In this document: piece after piece, positions 47,332 through 57,237 of the stretch
How positions within the stretch are numbered: the stretch's first letter is position 1
Layout: every line of letters begins with the position of its first letter
Assembly: GCA_964019425.1 (NCBI GenBank)
Contig: OZ025854.1
Span: forward strand, 434,001 to 498,000
Direction of reading: 5' to 3'
Length of the DNA: 64,000 nucleotides
Source: Flectonema sp. DT1601
Lineage: Eukaryota; Euglenozoa; Diplonemea; Diplonemida; Diplonemidae
Notes under the pieces: model-generated
The model's database searches: none
What the model was told of the DNA's origin: nothing
What the model saw: only the letters and a program-made list of their open reading frames with translations
Translations under genes and position numbers: made by a program

Positions 47332-48578
47332 TGAAGAAGGCTGGGTAAGGGGAATGGTCTGAGGAATGATTTTTAATCCCCAAAACCCAACCATTCTTTG
47401 ATTGTTGTCCTACGAATTTTTTATTTTTATTTTTTTTTTTTGATTAATATTATAAAAAACCCCATGAGAACTTCTCAATTTCTGGTTAACCTCCTGTTAC
47501 AAATAACAGGTTCAGGTTGCGGTAAGTCTTTCTATGTTATATATTGTCTAACGAGATTTTTTAAGAAAAACCAAAAAAAAAAAAAAAAAAAAACCATGGA
47601 GAAACCACACGATCGTTACTTTTAGCACTCAACGAGCTGGAGTACGGTTTGCGTGTAGGTAATTCTTTTTGGTAATCTCCGTTCGCTTTTCTGTCTTTTT
47701 TACTGACGGTGGCTTCGCAATTCTGTTTTGTAGAATACTTTATGAAAAAAAAAATCTTTGAGCACACAAAAAAAAAAAAAAAAAAAAAGTCTCGTCTTCT
47801 CACAGCTGTTTTCAGGAAAAGTATTGGTACTTTCTCTGTGGCTGTAGCTGACCTACCCTTTGCTTACAAAAAGTAGAAAATAACGAAAAAAAAATGAAAT
47901 AGAGAAGATGGAGCTGTGCATGTAAGCGGTTTTCCTATCTCTAAACTGAATACGTGAAGGGTAAAAGCTTATGGCCCTTCTCCCTTATAATGTAGTTGGT
48001 ACCTTTATTTTGTTTATATCTTGCCTGTCAATTTAAAACACCCTTCTGCATATACGTTGGAGGAAAATAATTTTAAAAAAAGAACAACAAGATCCATTGT
48101 CCACTATTTAATATAAGTTATCGTTGTTGTTGTTGGTTCCTTTTTTTTCTTTTTTTTTTTTGTAGTCTTCCTGTGTAGAATTCTTGATCACTTTTCAACT
48201 AGTGAACATCAGAATGAGGCGTGATGTGTGATATATGAACCGCCGAAAAAAAAAAAAAAAAAACTTTTTTTCTTCTCTTTCTTTTCTCCCTCCCTTCGAC
48301 TTACAAGAATTACCTCCCGTGTTTTCAGAGATTTGTTTCTCTTTATAAGCTGTTATTGTGTGTTGTTATCGTTCTTTATATCTGTGAATAAGGTTACAAA
48401 ATCTTGTTGTCGTTGAATTCTTTCAGCAAAAAATAAAATCCAACAAAAAAAAAAGGGGATTTTTTTTTTTGTCTACGAAAGTTTGTGTTTTGCTTTTTTT
48501 GTTTTTTTAAAAATCATTTTTTTCTCTTTACAGCACTTCACTGAATTTGCAAAAAAAAAAAAAAAAAAAAAATTTGAC

Positions 48579-49796
48579 ATGGAGACTATAAACATGAAAT
48601 CAGGAGACTATGCTCAGGCATATGCAATAGGCAATGAGAGTAGCATTCTTAAGGGAGAGCTAGGATTAGAAATAAAAAAATCTTTATTTGAATGCTTGGA
48701 ATTAATTTGTTCCGATGCCATAAACAACGAAACCGAAGGAGCAGGTTACTACAAAGGTATAATCGGAGCGGGATACTGTATCGAACGCTTGCTGTCTGCT
48801 GGTCTTCAACTTCCTGAAAAAATTGAAAAAAAATGTAGAAAAACAGCAGATCAAATATACAAAAAGGCACTGTCAATAGGAATGACTCGTTCAATAAGTT
48901 TACTTAATGGAACGCCAGGTCTTCTTGTTCATTCTACTCTGTATGGTGGTGATAATAAGATTGCTGAATTGCTCTCTCTTTCAAGAGATGTTTTGAAATC
49001 TGACTCTTCTGAGTGTGAATTGCTCTATGGTCGTGCTGGTTATCTCCATTCCTTACTACTAGTCAAAGACTCAGTCCCATCTCACATGCTAAATAGATAT
49101 CGAGACGTCCTTACTAAAATTGTCAGACAGATTGGCGAAGAAGGAACCTCCACAGCCATGAAATATAAATCAAAAACTTCACAAAATCATCAACTCACAC
49201 TTATGTATGAATGGCACGGTAAGATGTACTACGGAGGAGCCCACGGAATTGTTGGTATTTTATACATTCTGATGCAGTGCCCTGAAGATATAATCTTAGC
49301 AGCATGTCCTATGTTAAAACATAGAATAACCAGCACTGTAAATGAGTTGGTGGAATTAGTATCAAATTCTGTTTACCCATCAAGCTTAGGAAGTAGTAGT
49401 AAGGGAAGACTGTGTCAGTTTTGTCATGGAGCGACTGGTTTTACACTTTTGTTTAGTAAAATGTTTCAATTAACGAGGAATAGACTTTACTTAGACGCGG
49501 CGTCTCAGGCAGGTCTGCATGTTGTGCATAATACAAAAACCAAGGGAGTTGGTTTGTGTCATGGAATGTCTGGTAATATATACGCTCTATTGTCACTTTA
49601 TAGAGTATCAGGAGACATTCAATGGTTGCAGTTCTCCCTTCATATGACACTTGTTGTCTGTAATGATTGCTTTCGAATCTACCAACACAGCGACAGACCA
49701 CTTTCATTATACGAAGGTTTGCCTGCCTTTGTTTGTCTTGTTACTGATTTGCTTTGCAATCCTTCAAATGCAAAATTTCCTGGTTTTGATACTTAA
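48579..49796 (+). CDS. LanC-like protein (LANCL family, 405 aa)
   Basis: Carries the LanC-family alpha-toroid motifs: GGAHGIVGILY near 222, QFCHGATGF with Cys282-His283, and GLCHGMSGNIYA with Cys327-His328. Cys282, Cys327 and His328 correspond in spacing to the zinc ligands of human LANCL1 (C276, C322, H323). Eukaryotic LANCL proteins add glutathione to dehydroamino acids formed in damaged proteins. Length is usual (LANCL1 ~399 aa). I chose ATG 48579 because the in-frame extension to 48483 crosses an acceptor-like TTTACAG (48533) and an A run coding for Lys. The third His-Gly motif (GLxHG near the C-terminus) is unclear here. Confidence 0.9.
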   Translation: METINMKSGDYAQAYAIGNESSILKGELGLEIKKSLFECLELICSDAINNETEGAGYYKGIIGAGYCIERLLSAGLQLPEKIEKKCRKTADQIYKKALSIGMTRSISLLNGTPGLLVHSTLYGGDNKIAELLSLSRDVLKSDSSECELLYGRAGYLHSLLLVKDSVPSHMLNRYRDVLTKIVRQIGEEGTSTAMKYKSKTSQNHQLTLMYEWHGKMYYGGAHGIVGILYILMQCPEDIILAACPMLKHRITSTVNELVELVSNSVYPSSLGSSSKGRLCQFCHGATGFTLLFSKMFQLTRNRLYLDAASQAGLHVVHNTKTKGVGLCHGMSGNIYALLSLYRVSGDIQWLQFSLHMTLVVCNDCFRIYQHSDRPLSLYEGLPAFVCLVTDLLCNPSNAKFPGFDT

Positions 49797-49967
49797 GAAA
49801 AAAAAAAAAAAAAAAAAACTGACATTGTTGATGTCAGGTTTATCTTTGCTAACTAACCTAACCTACACTCATAAACGAAGAAAAAAAAAAAAAAATGATG
49901 TGTGCATTTTTTTTATTTTTTTTAAAATCCGTTTTTTTTTTAATACTCAGCCTAAATAGCATACAAA

Positions 49968-50747
49968 ATGGTTGTTATTCACTTAAAAGGAGATGGTGAA
50001 AATCTCGCAAAGGAACAGATTCTCTTCGAGACGTCTGGAGAAACGAATTGTGGAGACTTGGCAATAGAACTTACCAAAATGCAAAACATGAGAGTGAGAT
50101 TACGATTTATGGTTCAAGCTGCGAAAGCGTTAAAAAAAGAATTAGGAGGAAACGAACTGAGTGAAAAGTTTACGGAACCAGTCGCAAAGGCTGAAGGTTT
50201 ACTTGATCCTGAGCAAGCAACAGTTCATAGAAAGAAAATTTTAATGACTCAGTACGAAGAGGCTGCGGATACGTTGAGAGGTTGTGCTTTAATTGCATTT
50301 CCTGGAGAGTGCTCAACAGGAATAGAATCTCTTTGTAAACTGCTTGACGATGACAATGAAGACTTAGAGCACATTCGTTGTCTCCTCACCCTCCTCGATA
50401 AAGACGCTCGGACAGATGACATGTTAGTGGAAGGAAATACTCAACTATGGTGGGCTAGCAAACAGCTACACCACACAGATGTATTATCAAAATATTCTGG
50501 TAAGAATGAAAAAACTAAATTAGTTTGCAAGCTTACAAAGTTAGGGGGGTCTGTTCCAACCAAAGAACCAGCGATCGACTCCCGAACTCAACAAGACATG
50601 ATGGCTTATTATTACAAAAAACAAGAAGAAAGTAAAAAACTCATCTCTGACGAAGACATTAACTACGGAAACTCCGAATGGGCAAACCCAAAGGGACTTA
50701 AAAACCACTTTCAAGGTACTGGCAGTATCAATTGGAGACCAAGATAA
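49968..50747 (+). CDS. CFAP298: CFAP298 homologue (cilia and flagella associated protein, 259 aa)
   Basis: The C-terminal half is distinctive: TQLWWASKQLHHTDVLSKY, then GKNEKTKLVCKL, a KEPAIDSRTQQDMMAYYY block, and an end of GSINWRPR. This matches human CFAP298 (C21orf59, Kurly) closely, including the terminal WRPR. In animals this protein is needed for cytoplasmic assembly of outer dynein arms and for ciliary motility and polarity. The N-terminus begins VVIHLKGDGENL, comparable to the ubiquitin-like start of the human protein. It is slightly shorter than the ~290-aa human protein. Acceptor-like ATACTCAG lies 17 nt before the ATG. Its presence argues that this organism has motile flagella at some stage. 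Confidence 0.93.
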   Translation: MVVIHLKGDGENLAKEQILFETSGETNCGDLAIELTKMQNMRVRLRFMVQAAKALKKELGGNELSEKFTEPVAKAEGLLDPEQATVHRKKILMTQYEEAADTLRGCALIAFPGECSTGIESLCKLLDDDNEDLEHIRCLLTLLDKDARTDDMLVEGNTQLWWASKQLHHTDVLSKYSGKNEKTKLVCKLTKLGGSVPTKEPAIDSRTQQDMMAYYYKKQEESKKLISDEDINYGNSEWANPKGLKNHFQGTGSINWRPR

Positions 50748-50989
50748 GTAGGTATACGTACTCCAGTTATTTGTTTCGCTGATTTTGTCATCCCCCAAAC
50801 CCGAAAGGGTAATCCGTACCTCCCTTAATTAGTTTTCAGCTGTCGTAATGGAGTAGCAGTTCGTGTTGCCCTATTCAGAAGATTGTTAAAAAGACAGTTT
50901 TTAATTTGGATTATTGGAAGAGTGATCTGATGACTAAAACTGTTCCTAATTAATACTTTATAAATCCCACTAACAGAAACATATTAACA

Positions 50990-53098
50990 ATGGCTGGTGG
51001 AGACGGACCACGTTCGTGGGATCGCACACTTGTTGCATGGCTCGTGATACCTCCAATTGCTGCCATCTCAACTTGGTTGTCTATGCTTGATAAGAGATGG
51101 GAAGTTGGTCTTCCGATACTAGCCCTCGTTCCGATGTGGGCGATGTTCGCAGGACAGTTGAAGACAGTAGCATCGAAAGGTAGAAGTGAGTGGAAAAACT
51201 TTCCTGGAACATCACTCTTTGTTATGTCGTTTGCTATCTTCTTCTGGAGTATTTGCTATGTCAACCCTTCGAGTATGTTGACAATGCCTGAATTCTCAGG
51301 ACTTGTTCCAAGTGCATGTAATGGAGAGAATCTCATATTGGCAAAACAAACTCTCAACGTTGCTCATGTAATCGTTGACACTCCTGCTATTATATCGTCT
51401 GTCGCAACTAACTGTTGGGATTGCAAACCCCGGGCTGTCTACTCAAACGAATCCCAAAATGGTTCTTTTTACATTGACACTACTCACAACTATAACTACT
51501 TAGTAATATCAAGACCGGGCGACGTTGTAAAATATAAAAATCCTTCATTCGACAATCAAGGAGAGTACAGATTGTATGTCGTACCTGGAACTCGAAATGA
51601 CATCAGAATTGAACAAATAAAAAAACCATGGAGCTATTCGGAACCCTTACTAACGGCATTGGTAGTGTTGTTGTTGCTTCAGATGTTTTACTTTTTTGGA
51701 AATCGAATAGCAGATGTTTACTGCAGGGATGATGGAACATTTATAGAAGCAGTGGTTGAAGGATGTCGATTCTGGAGAAAAAATGGAGAGACTGAAACAC
51801 CACTTGAAGACACAGAGCCAGCACAAAAAAAAAGAATCGAGTCACTTGATATTTTTCGAGGTATTTCCCTTGTCATAATGAACATAGCAAACTACGGAGG
51901 TATGGGATACTGGTTCTTAGACCATTCAAAATGGGATGGACTTACCATAGCTGATCTTGTATTCCCCTGGTTTATATGGATCATGGGTGTTGCCATGGCT
52001 GTTGCTTTAGAATCAAGAAGGATTCAAGCCGATAAAGGAGCTGCCATCCTTCATATTATAAAAAGATCATCGATCCTGATACTGGTCGGGTTACTGTTAT
52101 CTACTTCAGATGGTATCGCGAGCTTTAAAAATGCTCGTATTCCGGGTGTTTTACAGAGGTTTGGTTTATCATACTTAACAGTGGCTTCATCGATATTACT
52201 AATCCCTAAGAACTGGCTTGGGATTAACAGAGTTGGATATCTTCCTGTTGCTATTCAAGATGGTTCTTCGTCTGAAACTTGGCTTCCAAAATTGGCTTTT
52301 GGTCCTTCGTTAGTTGAACTACCATTTTATTTAGTCTTAATGAGTATTTGGTTAATAGTTACCTTCAAATTATCATTCGATCATAATGGATATCACTGCA
52401 GTGGCTACATCGGACCTGGAGGAATATCACAACAAGGTAACCACTTCGGATGCACTGGAGGAGCAGCAAACTACTTAGACCATAAACTGTTTGGTGATAA
52501 ACACATTTACAATACTGGTTGCTTCCCATGTGCCACATACATGGATTATAATATCGGGAGTATGAAATGTTCAAGTGTCCGCCATCATGATCCCGAAGGA
52601 TTCTTAGGTGTTTTGAACAGTATTATACTATGTTGGCTTGGTGTTGTTGCTGGTCGTATTGTCGTGATTGGTAACAAAACTGGAAATAAAAAATTTGTTT
52701 CACTGGCAATGAGTGCGTTAGGAGGGTTTTTATGTCTTTTGACAGCTGTTTTATGTGGATTTCGTCAGTTTGGGGGACCAATTCCGATCAACAAAAACTT
52801 GTGGTCTACATCATTTATCTTTCTTATGGCTGGAACAGGAACACTTCTTCTTCTTATCCTTCAAGTTGTTGTAGACTGGAAGCGGTATTGGTCGGGAAAG
52901 CCTTTTATATTCGTCGGCATGAATTCGATTTTGTACTACTCAATGCATGAGATAATGCAGAATTACGTTCCGTTCTCAGCTCCTGGAGATGCCGCACCAA
53001 CCCACGCAGCGGCAATCATATCTGTGTTGATAGGTGTCACTACTAATGTTACTATTGTTTATTGGTTATACAGAAATGGTTTGTTTCTGAAGATATAA
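50990..53098 (+). CDS. HGSNAT-like heparan-alpha-glucosaminide N-acetyltransferase (702 aa)
   Basis: From residue ~285 the sequence follows the lysosomal acetyltransferase family: LDIFRGISLVIMNIANYGG, YWFLDHSKWDGL with the active-site-type His312, and ADLVFPWFIWIMG. Around ten hydrophobic segments follow. The luminal loop has CSGYIGPGG, NYLDHKLFG and DPEGFLG, as in HGSNAT. Human HGSNAT transfers acetyl from cytosolic acetyl-CoA across the lysosomal membrane to glucosamine ends of heparan sulfate. A protist may act on another amino sugar. Residues 1-280 form an extra part with several TM segments (near 12-30, 42-60, 73-90 and 220-242) and a Cys-containing loop, partly comparable to the human N-terminal domain. 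Leader after an AACAG acceptor is 13 nt. Confidence 0.88.
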   Translation: MAGGDGPRSWDRTLVAWLVIPPIAAISTWLSMLDKRWEVGLPILALVPMWAMFAGQLKTVASKGRSEWKNFPGTSLFVMSFAIFFWSICYVNPSSMLTMPEFSGLVPSACNGENLILAKQTLNVAHVIVDTPAIISSVATNCWDCKPRAVYSNESQNGSFYIDTTHNYNYLVISRPGDVVKYKNPSFDNQGEYRLYVVPGTRNDIRIEQIKKPWSYSEPLLTALVVLLLLQMFYFFGNRIADVYCRDDGTFIEAVVEGCRFWRKNGETETPLEDTEPAQKKRIESLDIFRGISLVIMNIANYGGMGYWFLDHSKWDGLTIADLVFPWFIWIMGVAMAVALESRRIQADKGAAILHIIKRSSILILVGLLLSTSDGIASFKNARIPGVLQRFGLSYLTVASSILLIPKNWLGINRVGYLPVAIQDGSSSETWLPKLAFGPSLVELPFYLVLMSIWLIVTFKLSFDHNGYHCSGYIGPGGISQQGNHFGCTGGAANYLDHKLFGDKHIYNTGCFPCATYMDYNIGSMKCSSVRHHDPEGFLGVLNSIILCWLGVVAGRIVVIGNKTGNKKFVSLAMSALGGFLCLLTAVLCGFRQFGGPIPINKNLWSTSFIFLMAGTGTLLLLILQVVVDWKRYWSGKPFIFVGMNSILYYSMHEIMQNYVPFSAPGDAAPTHAAAIISVLIGVTTNVTIVYWLYRNGLFLKI

Positions 53099-54005
53099 AA
53101 AAATTAGATCGGGATTTTTTGAGTTTTTTTAAGTTTTCAAAAATAATCGTGTCATGTGCGTAGGTTTTTTTTTTTTTTGTTCGTTCTGCTTTGGGCACAC
53201 ACAACTGGGTAGGAAAATTATCCCTCTCTTTTTATTAGAAAAAACGAAAAAAATAAAAAAATATAAAAAATAACGTTAGAAATCCCACGTGACCGTATGT
53301 TTGTTGAGGAGGCTTTATGGCAAATTAGATTTTATAGTGGATTTCATGTGACGTGTGCTGAGTGTTGTATTCGCGGTGTTGTCTTCCTGTTGCAGAAATC
53401 GTTGACAAAGACAAGGCACTTTCTTTCTTTCTTTCTTTCTTTACTACTTTAATCCATTCAAAAGATTGCTGAGTGTACCGTTGTACGCAGTGAATAAAGC
53501 TTCTTGTGCCGCAGCTTGGCAGAGCGACACGCACTGCGCTCTAATTTTTTTTTTTTTTTTTTTTTTTTTTTTGTTATCCGCACAACCGTGTTTTGTTTTA
53601 CGCAGCGATAGGATTCATATTACGTAATTTTTTTTTTTTGCCGTATTTTTTCTTTTTTTTTCCCCTTCAAAAAAAATAATATTTATCTTAATAAAGTAAT
53701 TTAAACCAGCTATAGGTTTGCACACAAAAAACAGAGATAAGCCGCTGCTTCAACCTGTCAATTCCTGCTGCCTCAATAAATCGGGTACGACTCTTTTCGG
53801 TTCTTTCCTTCTTAACTTACTGTTCCACATGGAGATGCACAGATTTTTCCCTTAACGAGCTTAGTAGTCCATTGAGATTATTATTATTACTTGAATGTGA
53901 AAAAAAATGATGAGGTTGTCAAAAAAAAAAAAAAAAAAAAAAATTATTAATTTAATTAATTCTGTTCCTTTCAAAAAAGGAGGGAAGGACTAACAAAGAT
54001 TAATA
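53099..54005. other. AT-rich spacer with TTTC microsatellite
   Basis: About 0.9 kb with T runs near 53545 and an A run near 53922. A TTTC tetranucleotide microsatellite lies at about 53421-53442. No gene recognised. Confidence 0.6.
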
Positions 54006-54620
54006 ATGTTCGGAAAGAAGAAAACTGTTGAACAACAATGTAAAGAATCGAAGAGAGAGATGAACAGCGGAGCCAGAGACATGTCAAAGGAAATGACAAA
54101 GCTTGACAGACAAGAGAAGGAGATGATGGCTGAAATAAAGAAATTAGCAGCAAAGGGTGATGTAGCAAGTGCAAAGGTAATTGGTAAACAAGTGGTCCAG
54201 TTGCGAGATCAAAAAAAAAGATTGACAACGATGAAGACACACATGACTGGAATGGCAGCGAAAACAACGACAATGGCAGCACAGAACAAACAACTAGAAA
54301 TGATGAAGAAAACAGCTGGAATCATGGGACAAGTAAACTCTCAAATAAATGTTGGCGATGTTAACAAAATAATGCAAGACTTTGCTATGCAGAATCAACG
54401 CATGAATATCACCGAAGACATGATGGATGACGCCCTCGACGGACTCGACGGTATGGATATCGATGATGAGACCGACAATGTCATGGGTCAAATAATTGAT
54501 GAAGTTTGTGGAGACATAAATTCTACAAAAGTATCGTCAACAGCTCTTCCTTCTGGTCAATCATCCGCTAATAAGAACACAGTTTCTGATGCAGATCTCG
54601 CATCACTAATGGCTTTATAA
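54006..54620 (+). CDS. ESCRT-III subunit, CHMP2/Vps2-like (204 aa)
   Basis: Basic, helical N-terminus (MFGKKKTVEQQCKESKRE), long amphipathic helices rich in Met, Lys and Gln (EKEMMAEIKKLAAKGDV, QVVQLRDQKKRL), and an acidic C-terminal half (DDALDGLDGMDIDDETD, then IIDEVCGDI). It ends with a MIM-like DADLASLMAL. This is the SNF7-family layout, and the order of blocks fits CHMP2B best, for example the KKTV start and the block MNITEDMMDDALDG. ESCRT-III filaments constrict membranes in multivesicular-body formation, cytokinesis and repair, and the MIM recruits the VPS4 ATPase. CHMP2A is the alternative. Length is slightly short for CHMP2B (213). Confidence 0.9.
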   Translation: MFGKKKTVEQQCKESKREMNSGARDMSKEMTKLDRQEKEMMAEIKKLAAKGDVASAKVIGKQVVQLRDQKKRLTTMKTHMTGMAAKTTTMAAQNKQLEMMKKTAGIMGQVNSQINVGDVNKIMQDFAMQNQRMNITEDMMDDALDGLDGMDIDDETDNVMGQIIDEVCGDINSTKVSSTALPSGQSSANKNTVSDADLASLMAL

Positions 54621-54817
54621 ACTGCTTCGAAACTACATTACTGCTTCTCTCAATTATATTTTTCGATCTCCTGAGGAAGGCTTACTCTGGCTTCCTTTTT
54701 TTATTAAGTAGTTGAACAGGCAAGCAATTCGTTGTATCCTTCCTAACCCGTCTGATGTTATTTTTATTACTTAGTTCGTTTCTCGCCTGGCGAACACATG
54801 CTCCACTTTGTTATTTC

Positions 54818-54853
<36 letters not shown>

Positions 54854-54886
54854 GATTAATATCAGTTTCTACTTCCCAGGCAGTTA

Positions 54887-56803
54887 ATGTATCAGGGAGA
54901 AGAGCTGGAGTCATTTAGATTGATGGAAGATGTGGTGTCACATAATCAAGAAGAGGAGGACTTTATGAGTGATTGGCCACAGTGGAGATACGAAGATAAA
55001 CAGAATCGACTTCTGGTTTTGGGAGCTGTGTTAGGTTTCGTACTCGGACCTTTCATAGCTCTTCCTGGGGTTCTTTGTGTCGCAGGCAATCAGGCTATAA
55101 AAAAAAAACGAAAACCCTTCGATGTGTTTGTCATGGTTTACGTTTGTTATTTTCTATCAGCGATGTTTATTGCTTATTTGAATACATTTTACGTAACGCT
55201 GGCTCACAGGGATGGTGAGGCAATTTATAACAGCAAGACTGATCGTTATGGTCCAATTATAGTTTATACTTTCTTATACACATGGTTCATCACAGTCCTA
55301 GCAGGACACTTGAAAGCACTGTCTTCAGACGGTTATAATCCATATCCGGTTAAGTTGCATAAGATGCAAGAATTAAATTTTGATCCTCCTCTGATAGGAG
55401 TTCCTGGTGAGAGCTTAATTACTGATATTCATGCGTTGGTTAGACGGCTTTGTTTGTATTCTGAGATATGGACAGCTCCGCATATAGAATCTCATTGTGG
55501 AACTGAGACAGATGCTACTCGACTGTCAGATGTCCTACTTCGATACGATGATGACGACAGTGAAGATTGCACAGCCTCAAACAATTTCGATGAGCTCGCT
55601 TCCGACAACATAAATTGGTATCTCCTCCTCTTCGTCAGCGCTGTAATCTCATCTATCCTCACAGCATTATTAAAAATATTCTTTTCTCATCCTCCTCCAA
55701 CAGCATCCCACAGCCACATCGCTCCAGCGGTATACTGGCTTAGCACTCTATTCTGGTGGCTGACTTATGCTTTGGTAGGTACCGTGGTATCAGCTCTTCT
55801 AACGTTATATCACAAGCAATTGGTAACGCTAATGCAATTTTCAAGTATGACTGAGGTGTTCACAAGAAATCAACGAGTTCCTCTAATAGACATGCAGAGT
55901 GCTAGGAATCTAATGCTGTGGCATGAAGCAAGAACGTATTTGATAGATGAGATCATGAGACCCACATCATTCTTAAGAGCAGTTTTCGATCCAACATGTG
56001 GTATAATGTGCTTCGTTGGTCTACTTGCAACCGCTGTCATGCTCGTGAAACACATTTTTGAAGGTGAGAAAGTTGAAGAATTCTCAGTATTAGTAATGGC
56101 CTGTTGGATGACAAGCTTTGTATTCTTCTGGGTTGTGATTACCATTACCAGATTCATGCAACGGAATTTACAACAACACACATCACTAATTGTTAAGGAA
56201 CGGCTCAAAGTCGCTAATAAACTCCTCAACATGGAACAAGATCACAAGAATGACAAGTCTCTTGATTTCACTAAAGAGGAAATAATGCATGCTGAGGATG
56301 TGGTATTGCAATTGATTGGTCCGCAGTTTGGGATTGAAAATATGAAAAAAGATCCTGAGCTCTGGAGAGAAGCTTGTATCCATCTAAATAGAATGCACAT
56401 CAAAAAACAAGATCATCTAACTGAATTGGAGTCATGCCTTCAGTGTCTGGAGTATGTTTGTTTTGCAGGAACAGCATCTGGATCGTCTTGGGAGGGTGTC
56501 GGTGATTCATCTCGCTGTAGAATTATGGGTGTCAACTATTTGACTCCTCCTTGTGGTCCGCCTCTCTTCGTCAGACGAACACAAACATTGAGAGCTTCTC
56601 GAATATCAAATTTCGAAAAAGAAAATCGAACGAGAGCAGAAATATACCGACGAGACAAAATAATTGAGGCGATGCTAATACAAGTCTCACATCGTTATAT
56701 TAAACCAAAGGTACTCGGTTTGGAGTTATCATCGTTACTGCACGTGGGTATGTCAATGTTGATTGTGTTCTCTACTGTTTTAATGGCATACCACACTTCA
56801 TAA
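54887..56803 (+). CDS. Unrecognised polytopic membrane protein (638 aa, about 8 TM segments)
   Basis: No family is recognised. Hydrophobic segments lie near residues 43-66, 81-103, 123-142, 245-268, 285-312, 364-386, 396-420 and 615-636. A cytosolic-looking acidic N-terminus precedes the first. The stretch between the third and fourth contains an acidic loop (DDDDSEDC). A long soluble region (~425-610) between TM7 and TM8 is charged and helical (ERLKVANKLLNMEQDHKNDK). It could be a transporter, a channel or a scaffold, but no signature supports any of these. The start is only 7 nt after an acceptor-like TTCCCAG (54879). Confidence 0.75.
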   Translation: MYQGEELESFRLMEDVVSHNQEEEDFMSDWPQWRYEDKQNRLLVLGAVLGFVLGPFIALPGVLCVAGNQAIKKKRKPFDVFVMVYVCYFLSAMFIAYLNTFYVTLAHRDGEAIYNSKTDRYGPIIVYTFLYTWFITVLAGHLKALSSDGYNPYPVKLHKMQELNFDPPLIGVPGESLITDIHALVRRLCLYSEIWTAPHIESHCGTETDATRLSDVLLRYDDDDSEDCTASNNFDELASDNINWYLLLFVSAVISSILTALLKIFFSHPPPTASHSHIAPAVYWLSTLFWWLTYALVGTVVSALLTLYHKQLVTLMQFSSMTEVFTRNQRVPLIDMQSARNLMLWHEARTYLIDEIMRPTSFLRAVFDPTCGIMCFVGLLATAVMLVKHIFEGEKVEEFSVLVMACWMTSFVFFWVVITITRFMQRNLQQHTSLIVKERLKVANKLLNMEQDHKNDKSLDFTKEEIMHAEDVVLQLIGPQFGIENMKKDPELWREACIHLNRMHIKKQDHLTELESCLQCLEYVCFAGTASGSSWEGVGDSSRCRIMGVNYLTPPCGPPLFVRRTQTLRASRISNFEKENRTRAEIYRRDKIIEAMLIQVSHRYIKPKVLGLELSSLLHVGMSMLIVFSTVLMAYHTS

Positions 56804-57237
56804 GTATCTTACTGCCTTGTGCAGATTGCTTCGAACTATATTTATTATTGTTATGTTATTATTTCTTGTTTTGGTTTTTTTCTTGGAGCCCAAGCTTGTT
56901 GTATGTAGATACGTTTTATAATTATTTTTTGACCTCCCCTCTTTTTTTTTAGATCCTACCTAATACAAAATTATAAATAGCCGCCTATTTTGGTAAATAC
57001 GATTCCAGTTTTGGTGAAAAACCAACTTCGAGACCCGACATGTGAGTTTTATTAATGTGATTACATAGCAACAGTAGTATTTATTTGTGTTTTAATTTTT
57101 ACTCCAATTTTTTTCAGGATCCCACCAACACGGCATATTCACAGCTGTGTTATTTTCTTTTTTTTAAATACGGTAACGAATTTCTTTTTTTTTGAGGTTT
57201 TTCTCTCTCTCTCTACCTCACTAAAAAAACCGTACAT
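56804..57237. other. Spacer and probable leader of the AGC kinase gene
   Basis: A T-rich tract followed by TTTTTTTCAG (57108-57117) suggests a splice acceptor 120 nt before the kinase start. A CT-rich patch lies near 57205. No gene recognised. Confidence 0.5.

Larger units (their letters stand above)
46593..48578. other. AT-rich spacer with a ~54-bp direct repeat
   Basis: About 2 kb without a recognised gene. It includes a less AT-rich island (46890-47150) with a direct repeat, homopolymer runs, and an acceptor-like CTCTTTACAG at 48524-48533 ahead of the LanC-like gene. Confidence 0.55.
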
